DNA of 17,096 nt. Source: JBFGCT01 sp041581055. GTDB taxonomy: Bacteria > Actinomycetota > Acidimicrobiia > Acidimicrobiales > Ilumatobacteraceae. Within the stretch, counting starts at the first letter, position 1; every line of letters starts with the position of its first letter. This document shows, piece after piece, positions 1-6,040 of this stretch. Location: the NCBI GenBank assembly GCA_041581055.1, contig JBFGCT010000084.1, positions 1 to 17,096 on the forward strand, given 5' to 3'. The notes under the pieces are model-generated. The model was given only the letters and a program-made list of their open reading frames with translations. It was not told the origin of the DNA and searched no databases. The position numbers and the translations under genes were made by a program.

Positions 1-201
1 GAGCGTTCTCGGTTTGACGCACCTCGGAACTGTGAACTGTGCGGGCGGATTTCCGCATGCGGCGCTCACCGATCCGGGCGGCGCGAGCTTCTGGGCCGGC
101 GGCACGACCTGGTGATCGACCACCCAGGCGCCCCGGAACGGTACGGTTGATCGTCGCCGTCGGTTCGACGGCCGGAACGACCAGATCGAGCGGGGATTTC
201 C

Positions 202-1674
202 ATGAGCGTGTTCCCGGTGGACCGTCACGAGGAGCTGAGGTGGCTCCCGGACCCGCTCCGCGTGATCACGAAGCCGTTCCTGCCGGGCGAGGAGAGCTAC
301 CCCGACGGGTCGTCGCGCATCGATGTCGTCCTCCGCCGCATCATGGCGATGTCCGAGGCCGATGTCGTCGCGACACTCGCGTCGACGGCCGAGGAGTTCG
401 TCGGGCGGCACCGCGACCTCGATGCGGTGCTCGACCGTCACTTCAAGATGGTGGCCGGGCGGTTGGATGATCCAACCGCGCTCTCCGAGGACCGTCGACG
501 ATTGATCGGGGCCTACTTCACGCACGAGTACTCGATCGAGGGCGCCGCGCTCGGGAACCCTTCGATCGTCGCCGCGCCGGACCAGTCGGGCCTCGCTGAC
601 GGTGCGGTTCGGTTCATCATGAGTCTGCGGGCGGTGGGCGAGGGCCACATCTCTTCGATCGAGTTCCGGTCCGGTGTGATCGGCGACGACATGAAGATCG
701 TGATGGAAGAACCCAGTCGTCACGCTCAGACCGGCAGCCGGACGGACGCGATCTACGACAAGGAATTCTTCGCGACCAAGCTGGGCGACCTGGGGGCCAT
801 GAACGACGTGGCCAACATGGTGCTGGGTGGTCTCGAGTCTCACTTCACGATGGCAGCGCTGGAGGCGGCCATCCGCGGACTCGACGAGCGGGGTGTCGAT
901 CGCGCGATCTCGTTCGAGACGACGCGATTGCTGCACTTGCTGGCCTCGTCGAACTACAAGGTCTCGTTTCCCGACTCGACCGACATCTCCGAGCGGGTGA
1001 TCTTCCCGAGCGGACCCACCGAAAGCCAGGGCATGGAAGACGCCCGCATGGTGCGTTTCGTCCACGACGACGGCCTCGTCGTGTACTACGCGACGTACAC
1101 GGCGTTCAATGGCTTCCAAATCCTGCCGCAGCTCATCGAGACCAGCGATTTCGGGTCGTTTCGGATCGCCACGCTGAGCGGAGAATGCGCGCAGAACAAG
1201 GGCATCGCGCTCTTCCCCAGAAAGCTCGGCGGCCAGTTCGTCGCCCTTGGGCGACACGACAACGTCAACAACTTCGTGATGACATCGACCGACGTGCGCA
1301 TCTGGCGCGAAACCGAGCTGATCCAGGAGCCGAACCGCCCGTGGGAGCTCATGCAGCTGGGAAACTGCGGGTCACCGATGGAGACCGAGGCCGGGTGGCT
1401 CGTGATCACCCATGGGGTCGGTGCATTTCGACGCTACGCACTTGGCGCCGTGCTGCTCGATCTCGATGATCCGTGCCGCGTGATCGGCCACCTGAAAGAG
1501 CCGCTCCTCGTTCCCGTGGCCGACGAGCGCGAAGGGTACGTCCCCAACGTCGTGTATTCCTGCGGCAGCATGATCCATGCCGACCACGTCGTCCTGCCTT
1601 ACGGATTTGCCGATGTCGGGGCGAGCGTTGCCACGATTGCGCTCGAGAATCTGCTCACTCGATTGACGCAGTAG
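202..1674 (+). CDS. GH130-family beta-mannoside phosphorylase/hydrolase
   Basis: The 490-residue protein resembles glycoside hydrolase family 130, whose members phosphorolyse or hydrolyse beta-mannosides, many acting on short intracellular oligosaccharides. Supporting motifs are GMEDARM (Glu279-Asp280-Arg282, matching the family ED.R signature), a following YYATYTAFNG strand, the segment GNCGSPMETEAGWLVITHG near residues 388-406, and a C-terminal YGFADVGASVAT strand matching the usual YG.AD. An N-terminal extension of roughly 150 residues precedes the five-bladed propeller, as in longer GH130 members. There is no signal peptide, so a cytoplasmic site is likely. The ATG at 202 is preceded by a purine-rich GAGCGGGG with about seven bases of spacing. 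The gene converges on a minus-strand glycosyltransferase operon and overlaps it by 20 bases. Family membership is solid; substrate (beta-1,2- or beta-1,4-mannoside) and phosphorylase versus hydrolase activity cannot be decided from sequence. Confidence 0.85.
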   Translation: MSVFPVDRHEELRWLPDPLRVITKPFLPGEESYPDGSSRIDVVLRRIMAMSEADVVATLASTAEEFVGRHRDLDAVLDRHFKMVAGRLDDPTALSEDRRRLIGAYFTHEYSIEGAALGNPSIVAAPDQSGLADGAVRFIMSLRAVGEGHISSIEFRSGVIGDDMKIVMEEPSRHAQTGSRTDAIYDKEFFATKLGDLGAMNDVANMVLGGLESHFTMAALEAAIRGLDERGVDRAISFETTRLLHLLASSNYKVSFPDSTDISERVIFPSGPTESQGMEDARMVRFVHDDGLVVYYATYTAFNGFQILPQLIETSDFGSFRIATLSGECAQNKGIALFPRKLGGQFVALGRHDNVNNFVMTSTDVRIWRETELIQEPNRPWELMQLGNCGSPMETEAGWLVITHGVGAFRRYALGAVLLDLDDPCRVIGHLKEPLLVPVADEREGYVPNVVYSCGSMIHADHVVLPYGFADVGASVATIALENLLTRLTQ

Positions 1675-2695
1675 GCCGGTCGCCCACCTTGACAGCGGGC
1701 GGGAACAGGCCAGCATGCTGGAGGGTTGAGATCAGCGCCAGCGTCGACTCGGCCCCTTGGTTGAGGTTGGGGCCGGCGGCTTGCAGACCGTCGTATCCCC
1801 CACCCGTGTCGGGATCCCACATCAACGCTTCGGCGTCATTGTCACCGTCGAACCACTGAATCGCCAGCTCTATCCCACGTCGCCATCTCTCGTTGCCCGT
1901 CACCGCCGCGGCGCGCGCACACGCGTCGGCCATCGCCGCGACCTCGATGGGCTGCTGGTCGAACGATGGGGCGTGGTCGTCCGGACCAGCGCCACCGACC
2001 GGTGTGGGTGACAGGTGGCCCTCGACTGTTTCGCGGTCGAGCAGCCAGCTCAGGAGCGTCACACCATCGTGGGTGATGTCCGGCCGCTCGAGGAAGTGGC
2101 CGGCGGCGATGAGCACTTCGGGCAGCGCGGCGTTGGCGTAGGCCAGGCGTGGTTCGGGCCAGGGCCAGTCGGTGGTGGTCGCCAGCGGGCCGATCCTGGT
2201 GACTGCGTCGCGGAGCAGGTCGCGGGCGCGCTGGTGTCGAACGTCGACGTTGAGTACCTCGGCTGCGCCGAGGGCGGCGAACGCCATCGATCGCCGGGAG
2301 AGCGAACGTTGCTCCACACCCCTGTTGAAGTGGGCGAGAGCGCGCTGACGCGATGCGTTGTCCGGCGCGTGCCGAACGGCGGTCCCGAACGCCCAGACGC
2401 TGCGGCCCCAGCAGTCGTCGACCCCTCGTTCGCCCCGCCATCGGCCGCGTGCCGTTCGCCGGTTGCGGATTCGACCGTCGGCGCCTTGTGAATCGGCGAC
2501 AAACCGGAAGGAGGTCCGGCCGAGCTCGCGCACGGCATCGGTGGGATTGGGCTCGCGGCTAACGGCGATCAACACCCGCGCAACGTCGTCGGTGCAGTAG
2601 CCATGACCGCGCCGGGCCTTGGCGTGGTCGGCGTGTTCGAACGTGCCGATGGCGTTGCTGATCGACAAGATGTGGTCGAAGGAGGGCGGCGTCAT
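1655..2695 (-). CDS. (alpha/alpha)6-barrel glycosidase-like protein of the mannoside cluster
   Basis: This 346-residue protein looks like an (alpha/alpha)6-barrel of the sort seen in six-hairpin glycosidases. Visible hallmarks are the early GYCTDDVARVLIA segment (about residues 31-43), repeated amphipathic helices, a DCWGRSVWAFG helix near residue 93, and a C-terminal GGGYDGL...NQGAESTLA segment typical of a barrel mouth. Such domains often sit next to, or fused with, GT4 enzymes and GH130 proteins, from which I infer a role in trimming or sensing the same oligosaccharide. The start is the ATG at 2695: its ATGA overlaps the TGA of the upstream glycosyltransferase, which strongly suggests translational coupling; longer in-frame starts inside that gene are less likely. 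There is no signal peptide. Its 3' end overlaps the convergent GH130 gene by 20 bases. The catalytic function is unproven. Confidence 0.7.
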   Translation of the reverse strand: MTPPSFDHILSISNAIGTFEHADHAKARRGHGYCTDDVARVLIAVSREPNPTDAVRELGRTSFRFVADSQGADGRIRNRRTARGRWRGERGVDDCWGRSVWAFGTAVRHAPDNASRQRALAHFNRGVEQRSLSRRSMAFAALGAAEVLNVDVRHQRARDLLRDAVTRIGPLATTTDWPWPEPRLAYANAALPEVLIAAGHFLERPDITHDGVTLLSWLLDRETVEGHLSPTPVGGAGPDDHAPSFDQQPIEVAAMADACARAAAVTGNERWRRGIELAIQWFDGDNDAEALMWDPDTGGGYDGLQAAGPNLNQGAESTLALISTLQHAGLFPPAVKVGDRPTASIE

Positions 2696-3876
2696 GACGC
2701 GACCGAGCGGCGGGCGGCGAGCAACCGGCCAGCGAGTTCGTTGTACCGACCGGCGACCGCCGTCCAAGACAGCTCCGGTGCCAGGCGGCGCGCTTCGGCA
2801 GCCATCGATCGGGCGAGGCCGGCGTCGGTCAGCACTGCGCGGATGGCCGCGGCCAGCGCAGCGGGGTCGCGCTGGGGCACGACGATGCCGGCACCGCTGG
2901 CCAGCAATTCGACGGCGTGGGGGAAGGCGGTCGACACCACCGGGCGCCCGGCGGCCACGGCGTCCACAAGTACTCCTGAGGTGACTTGGTCCTTGGAGTC
3001 GTAGGGCAGGACGACGAGGTCTGCGGAACGAATCAGTTCGGTGAGCGAGGCAAGATCGCGATAGGTGTCGTCGAACGACACATGAGTTGACGCGGCGGAA
3101 TTCGACGCTCGGTCCGACAACATCTGGCGATACGACTCACCGGAGTGCTCGCGGACCTTCGGATGGGTCGCGCCGGCGATGACGTAGTGCGGGCGAGGAC
3201 GCAAGTCGGCCAGGTCGGCGACCGCGTCGATGGCCCACTCGATCCCCTTGCCAGGGCCGAGCAGACCCCACGTCAGCAGGCGTGACGAGTGCGCGGCACC
3301 TTCAACGACGTCGATCGCCAGGTCCGATTGTGGGGTCGCGGCGCCGTGCGGGATCACGACAGCCTTCGTCGGATCCACATCGAATCCGCCCAGCAGCCTC
3401 ACGTGGGCGGTCTCCGTCATCAGCACGATGACGTCGGCCGCATCGCAGACCTGCTCGAGGATCCGCCGTTGATTCGCGGTGGGTTGACTGATCACGGTGT
3501 GGGCGACGACCACCGTCGGGACGACGACGCCGGCCATCACGTCGAGGACGGCCGCACCGTCGTCACCGCTGTAGATGCCGTACTCGTGTTGCACGATGGC
3601 GACGTCGGTTGAGTTGAGTGCGTTGAGCGCCTCGATGAGACGACCAGGGGAGCCGTCTTCGAGGGAGGCCAGCACCAATGGATCTTCCAGCTCCGGCCTC
3701 GAGCCGGTCCGAACGACGTCCACCGAGCCGCCGTTCGCGATCAGGCCGGTTGCCAGCGCCGCCGAGAACGTGGCGATGCCACACGACGTGGGCGGGAACG
3801 TGGAGAGAATGCCGAACGAACGGACGTCGTCACCGCCCGCAAGTGCAGCTGGGACGACTGGGGTAGGGACGCGCAC
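2692..3876 (-). CDS. GT4-family (GT-B fold) glycosyltransferase
   Basis: The 394-residue protein has a GT-B glycosyltransferase layout. The N-terminal half begins SFGILSTFPPTSCGIATFS, the glycine-containing loop after the first strand, and has VQHEYGIYSGDDG around residues 115-127. The C-terminal nucleotide-sugar domain has LLTWGLLGPGKGIEWAIDA (about residues 205-223) and VVLPYDSKDQVTSGVLVDAVAAGRPV (about 293-318). In place of the common GT4 EX7E, acidic residues here are Asp, a variant found in a subgroup with a QVTSG signature. It is probably cytosolic, possibly membrane-associated. The GTG start at 3876 has an AGGAG ribosome-binding site seven bases upstream, the best such site in this half of the window. 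It is the first gene of a two-gene minus operon with the barrel protein. Donor and acceptor are unknown; the GH130 neighbour suggests a mannose-containing product. Confidence 0.82.
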   Translation of the reverse strand: MRVPTPVVPAALAGGDDVRSFGILSTFPPTSCGIATFSAALATGLIANGGSVDVVRTGSRPELEDPLVLASLEDGSPGRLIEALNALNSTDVAIVQHEYGIYSGDDGAAVLDVMAGVVVPTVVVAHTVISQPTANQRRILEQVCDAADVIVLMTETAHVRLLGGFDVDPTKAVVIPHGAATPQSDLAIDVVEGAAHSSRLLTWGLLGPGKGIEWAIDAVADLADLRPRPHYVIAGATHPKVREHSGESYRQMLSDRASNSAASTHVSFDDTYRDLASLTELIRSADLVVLPYDSKDQVTSGVLVDAVAAGRPVVSTAFPHAVELLASGAGIVVPQRDPAALAAAIRAVLTDAGLARSMAAEARRLAPELSWTAVAGRYNELAGRLLAARRSVAS

Positions 3877-4059
3877 GACAAAACTCCTGGCTTCGGCTCA
3901 GTCGAGGCGTCGGGCCTGCGGAGGGCGACGGAGCCCGAACGGCCGTCCAGCCCAAGCGAGGCGCACTCTTCCAAGGAGACTTGGCTCCATCCTACGGCGG
4001 GCACTTCGTATCGAGACGTCGGTACCATCGCCAGTATTCCTCCTTCAAGACCGGATGAG
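3877..4059. promoter_or_regulatory. Divergent intergenic region between two GT genes
   Basis: This 183-base gap separates the minus-strand GT4 gene from the truncated plus-strand GT4 gene, so it must have held promoters for both directions. TANNNT-like hexamers are present on both strands (TACCAT at 4022-4027 on plus; TAGGAT, read on minus, around 3993-3998) but no convincing -35 partner. A perfect short hairpin, CCAAG-GAGA-CTTGG at 3971-3984, has a GNRA-type loop on the plus strand; its role is unknown. No further gene is supported here. Confidence 0.3.
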
Positions 4060-4176
4060 GTGGCCCAGTCAGCGCTCCGCATTGCGGTGCTGGCGCCGAT
4101 CGCCTGGCGAACGCCGCCGCGTCACTACGGCCCATGGGAACTGTTCGCCTCGCTGCTCGCCGACGGACTCGTCGCC
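4060..4176 (+). pseudogene. Truncated N-terminus of a second GT4 glycosyltransferase
   Basis: Only about 39 codons remain, reading LRIAVLAPIAWRTPPRHYGP and then WELFASLLADGLVA. This is the first strand, glycine/proline-rich loop and first helix of GT4 enzymes whose N-terminus normally continues with a charged turn and strand (pattern LVARGHDVTLFA). Here the match ends at DGLVA and the reading frame enters a CTAGCTAG sequence and unrelated DNA. The apparent start is GTG at 4060 with a poorly spaced GATGAGG; the original start is uncertain. This subgroup commonly accompanies GH130 genes, so it was probably part of the cluster on its left. No remaining C-terminal half is found in the window, which implies deletion or displacement by the mobile scar. 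What is seen is the truncated homology; the cause is inferred. Confidence 0.6.
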
Positions 4177-4332
4177 CTAGCTAGGAGACTGCTGAGCAAT
4201 CGGGTCTGTCGGAAGGTGTTGGTGGGCCGGGGGCGTGAGCGACCCGGGGAGTCGGTGTTCAGGGTGAGCGCCGGCCGCGTTGGGTTGGGTGGGACCCGTA
4301 GGTGTCGTTCTCTGCTTGTTTGTCTCGGGCGG

Positions 4333-4410
4333 TCAGGTGGCGAGTTGCCAGGTGTTGTTCCAGGTGAGTCCGAGGTTGAGGAGTCGTCGGAGGTTGATGA
4401 CCGTGTCGCC
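4333..4410 (-). pseudogene. Possible C-terminal tail of a DDE transposase
   Basis: Read on minus, this frame gives GDTVINLRRLLNLGLTW followed by NNTWQLAT and a TGA at 4335-4333. An INLRRL-like helix just before the C-terminus occurs in several DDE transposases (IS1182/IS5-like), but the fragment is only about 25 residues and I cannot name the family. Upstream the frame runs directly into the IS21-type end repeats, as if that element had inserted into this transposase gene. It has no start codon of its own. Confidence 0.3.
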
Positions 4411-4509
4411 CGCCAGTGGGATGGGACCAGTTGGGCGTGAGTTTCGCCAGTGGGATGGGACCATATCGTCGCCAGTGATGGGACCACCCGTTCGCCAGTG
4501 ATGGGACCG
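4411..4509 (+). repeat. Four direct repeats of an IS21-type end
   Basis: Copies begin at 4411, 4445, 4470 and 4493. The first two share CGCCAGTGGGATGGGACCA exactly; the last two are the shorter CGCCAGTGATGGGACC form. A fifth partial copy, CGCCAGT, lies at 4524-4530. Spacings are 34, 25 and 23 bases. IS21-family elements are known to carry several repeated transposase-binding sites at each end, and the istA fragment begins about 80 bases downstream, so this is the expected place for them. Confidence 0.6.
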
Positions 4510-4590
4510 CCTCTTCTGGGGTTCGCCAGTTCCGGTTCGTGGACGCTCGGCTTGCCGTCGCCGTTGTCGACGAGACCAACAGGAGGCGGC

Positions 4591-4887
4591 ATGGCGTTCC
4601 GGGAGGTTCGTGTGTTCGAAGTACGAGAAGTTCTGCGGTTGTGGCTGCGCGGCAAGGGTCAGCGACCGATCAGCGAGTTGGAGCGACCGATCAGCGAGTT
4701 GGTTGGCATGGACCGCAAGACGGTTCGCCGCTACATCGACGCCGCTGTCGGGTGGGGTTTGGACCGCGCCGGTGGCGAGGACCAGTTAACTGATCTGCTC
4801 GTTGGCCAAGTCCTCGAGAAGGTGAGGCCGCATCGGGTCGATGGGCGGGGCGAGGCCCGTCTAGACGATTCCGTGACCGTTTCGTGA
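4591..4887 (+). pseudogene. istA: Truncated IS21-family transposase IstA, N-terminal fragment
   Basis: The 98-residue frame begins MAFREVRVFEVREVLRLWLR and has a helix-turn-helix ending LVGMDRKTVRRYIDAA, then GGEDQLTDLLVGQVLEKVRP, all characteristic of the N-terminal DNA-binding part of actinobacterial IS21 IstA. Full IstA proteins run to several hundred residues with a DDE core; here family resemblance stops near VDGRGEA and the last nine residues are unrelated, ending at 4887. The break coincides with the palindrome at 4858-4867. The ATG has a good AGGAGG at 4581-4586 with a short four-base gap. A 21-base in-frame duplication inserts seven extra residues in the helix-turn-helix. It carries an in-frame TTA at 4786-4788, the only one I noticed in any frame of the window. 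It is almost certainly non-functional. Confidence 0.75.
4661..4702 (+). repeat. 21-base perfect tandem duplication inside istA
   Basis: Two adjacent identical 21-base units occupy 4661-4681 and 4682-4702, each beginning AGCGACCGATCAGCG. They duplicate seven codons, so the protein reads RPISELERPISELVG in the DNA-binding helix-turn-helix. A single copy would restore the usual spacing, so this looks like a local slippage event after insertion. Confidence 0.9.
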
Positions 4888-4916
4888 CCGCCGGTGTCTT
4901 CACTAATCGACAACAA

Positions 4917-4931
4917 CGGAATCTTGTTCCG
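4917..4931 (-). terminator. Weak hairpin downstream of tRNA-Leu
   Basis: On the minus strand, CGGAA-CAAGA-TTCCG forms a perfect five-pair stem and is followed at once by TTGTTGT. It begins about 20 bases past the tRNA 3' end, the right place and orientation for an intrinsic terminator, but the stem is short and the U-tract imperfect. Confidence 0.35.
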
Positions 4932-4950
4932 CATAACACCAGCTAGATAG

Positions 4951-5036
4951 TGCCCGGGGAGGGACTCGAACCCTCACAGATCTTTCGATCTAGGGGGGTT
5001 TAAGCCCCCCGCGTCTGCCAGTTTCGCCACCCGGGC
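4951..5036 (-). tRNA. tRNA-Leu(UAA)
   Basis: The 86-base gene folds as a class II tRNA. The acceptor stem GCCCGGG pairs with CCCGGGC before discriminator A (4951). The D-arm contains GGCGAAACTGGCAGAC. The anticodon stem is five G-C pairs around loop CTTAAAC, giving anticodon TAA at 5002-5000. The long variable arm has AGATC-GAAA-GATCT, and the T-arm is GAGGG-TTCGAGT-CCCTC. No CCA is encoded. The long variable arm and UAA anticodon identify leucine. It decodes UUA, which is very rare in GC-rich actinobacteria, making this the local equivalent of Streptomyces bldA by decoding function. Its 3' end faces the mobile scar. Confidence 0.95.
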
Positions 5037-5060
5037 CGCGTTGTCAGGCTACGACGTTGG

Positions 5061-5378
5061 TCAGGCCGCTCCCGCGACGGGCGGAGCCGTCGGCGCAAGC
5101 GACTCCCAGAGGTCGGATCGAAGACGGTCCGCGTCTGGCGACGCGAGCGCGTTGGCCACGACCACTCCCTCGATCATGTCCGCGTAGACCGCCGCACGTG
5201 GGCGGCCACGGATCCGAACCGAGACCACGGCGCCGCTGCGCCGACGCCGGATGGTGCGATCGGCACCGGCGAGCCGGGGCGGACATCGAAAACTGGGCGC
5301 GATCAGCCGGCGGGTTCGGGCCAGGCGCGTCAAGACCCGAGCCGCCTGGGCGAAATCGACGGTCGACACGAGCTCCAT
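5061..5378 (-). CDS. Small uncharacterised basic protein
   Basis: A 105-residue protein beginning MELVSTVDFAQAARVLTRLA, with an Arg-rich middle (RTIRRRRSGAVVSVRIRGRP) and a helical region around MIEGVVVANALASPDADRL. No domain is recognised and there are no membrane segments. The Arg-rich beta-like centre may suggest nucleic-acid or phosphate-rich ligand contact, but that is speculation. There is no Shine-Dalgarno before ATG 5378; CATGAT lies at a spacing that would fit a leaderless transcript. The gene reads toward tRNA-Leu with 24 bases between them. Codon usage matches its neighbours, with a strong G/C third position, which supports a real gene over chance. Confidence 0.6.
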   Translation of the reverse strand: MELVSTVDFAQAARVLTRLARTRRLIAPSFRCPPRLAGADRTIRRRRSGAVVSVRIRGRPRAAVYADMIEGVVVANALASPDADRLRSDLWESLAPTAPPVAGAA

Positions 5379-5469
5379 GTCACTATCATGAGCCGACGGT
5401 GTAACACGGCCAGAACCGGAGTCTCGACCCGTGTCTGCCAGTGGTCCGACGCGGGCTCACCCAGGGCTG

Positions 5470-5988
5470 CTAGTCCCCGCCGAGGTAGAGCACGAGCTGC
5501 GCCGTCGCCAAGCCCGAGATCGGTGGGGCGTCGTCGAGCAGGGCGATGTCCTCCACCGTAAGGCCGACGTCGAGCGCCAGCACCTCGGCGGCCCCCTCAA
5601 CCGTCTCGTCCAGGTAGTACACGACCGTGTCGGGCGTCGGCACGGCGCCGACCAACCCCCGGAGAATCACGTACCCGGTGTCACGAAGCTGACCGATCGT
5701 CGGCTCGAGCCGCTCACCGGCCGTGCTGCCGTTGACCACGACCACGTCGATGAACGACCGAGGTGGCGGCGGCAACGTCGTCGGCGGGATCGTGGTCGTC
5801 GTGGTGGTGGTCGTCGTCGAGGTGGTCGTGGTGGTGGTCGTCGTCGTCGAGGTGGTCGTCGGCGGGATCGTGGTGGTCGTCGTCGTCGTGGCGGGCGCCG
5901 ACGCGCGGGTCTCGAGGAGGAACACCGTGCCGACGAGCACGACCACGAGCACCCCCAGGGCGAGGTTGACGATCGTCTGACGACTCAC
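5470..5988 (-). CDS. Membrane-anchored LytR_C-domain protein (copy 2)
   Basis: The 172-residue protein has a single N-terminal transmembrane helix (about residues 7-25, VNLALGVLVVVLVGTVFLL), a Thr/Pro linker (about 29-75) made largely of threonine, and a C-terminal LytR_C-type domain (about 78-170: FIDVVVVNGSTAGERL, TGYVILRGL, TVVYYLDE). LytR_C is the small domain that usually follows the LCP phosphotransferase domain in LytR-CpsA-Psr proteins, which attach polymers to peptidoglycan. Here there is no LCP domain, so the protein probably displays LytR_C on the outer face of the membrane, with the linker spanning the wall, perhaps O-mannosylated. The start is GTG 5988, with only a weak upstream purine signal. 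It lies 52 bases downstream of a paralogue, probably in one operon. Domain assignment is by pattern and fairly confident; role is unknown. Confidence 0.75.
   Translation of the reverse strand: MSRQTIVNLALGVLVVVLVGTVFLLETRASAPATTTTTTTIPPTTTSTTTTTTTTTSTTTTTTTTTIPPTTLPPPPRSFIDVVVVNGSTAGERLEPTIGQLRDTGYVILRGLVGAVPTPDTVVYYLDETVEGAAEVLALDVGLTVEDIALLDDAPPISGLATAQLVLYLGGD
5777..5874 (-). repeat. Threonine-linker coding repeats
   Basis: A low-complexity tract coding for the Thr-rich linker. A 20-base block (GTCGTCGGCGGGATCGTGGT on plus) occurs exactly at 5777-5796 and 5855-5874, encoding the same TIPPT unit, and a 19-base block recurs with a 30-base period at 5811-5829 and 5841-5859. Length variation in multiples of three would be tolerated. 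Confidence 0.8.
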
Positions 5989-6040
5989 GCGCCGTGCGCC
6001 GCGGGGCGCTCGTCGCGGCGGCTCACCCGTCGCATGACGG

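Larger units (their letters stand above)
4177..4867. mobile_element. Scar of at least two insertion sequences
   Basis: This segment separates the broken GT4 gene from the tRNA-Leu side. From left to right it has a CTAGCTAG-containing palindrome at the junction, a stretch beginning GAGACTGCTGAGC that could be an IS terminus, a minus-strand reading frame resembling a transposase C-terminus (4333-4410), four direct repeats typical of an IS21-type end (4411-4509), and the first part of istA (from 4591). Its right edge coincides with a second CTAG-containing palindrome at 4858-4867. No complete transposase, no istB and no matching right-hand IS21 end are present, so neither element is autonomous as seen here. 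Exact element ends and target duplications cannot be assigned without database comparison. Confidence 0.6.

Noticed and set aside
1..115. Open frame (frame 2) from the left edge to a TGA at 113-115, possibly the tail of an upstream gene.
   Set aside because: Only 37 codons, with moderate third-position GC and no recognisable motif; a second frame is also open here, so neither can be supported.
4231..4255. CCCGGGGAG near 4242 as a possible duplicated tRNA end (attachment site).
   Set aside because: Only about nine bases match the tRNA 3' end and the match breaks immediately; not enough for an att site.
4858..4867. Palindrome as a transcription-factor operator for the tRNA or small gene.
   Set aside because: It coincides with the break in istA homology and sits downstream of the tRNA, so a recombination junction explains it better.
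5791..5890. CRISPR-like or satellite array in the GTGGTC-rich tract.
   Set aside because: Repeats are codon-level Thr repeats in a stalk; there are no unique spacers of constant length.
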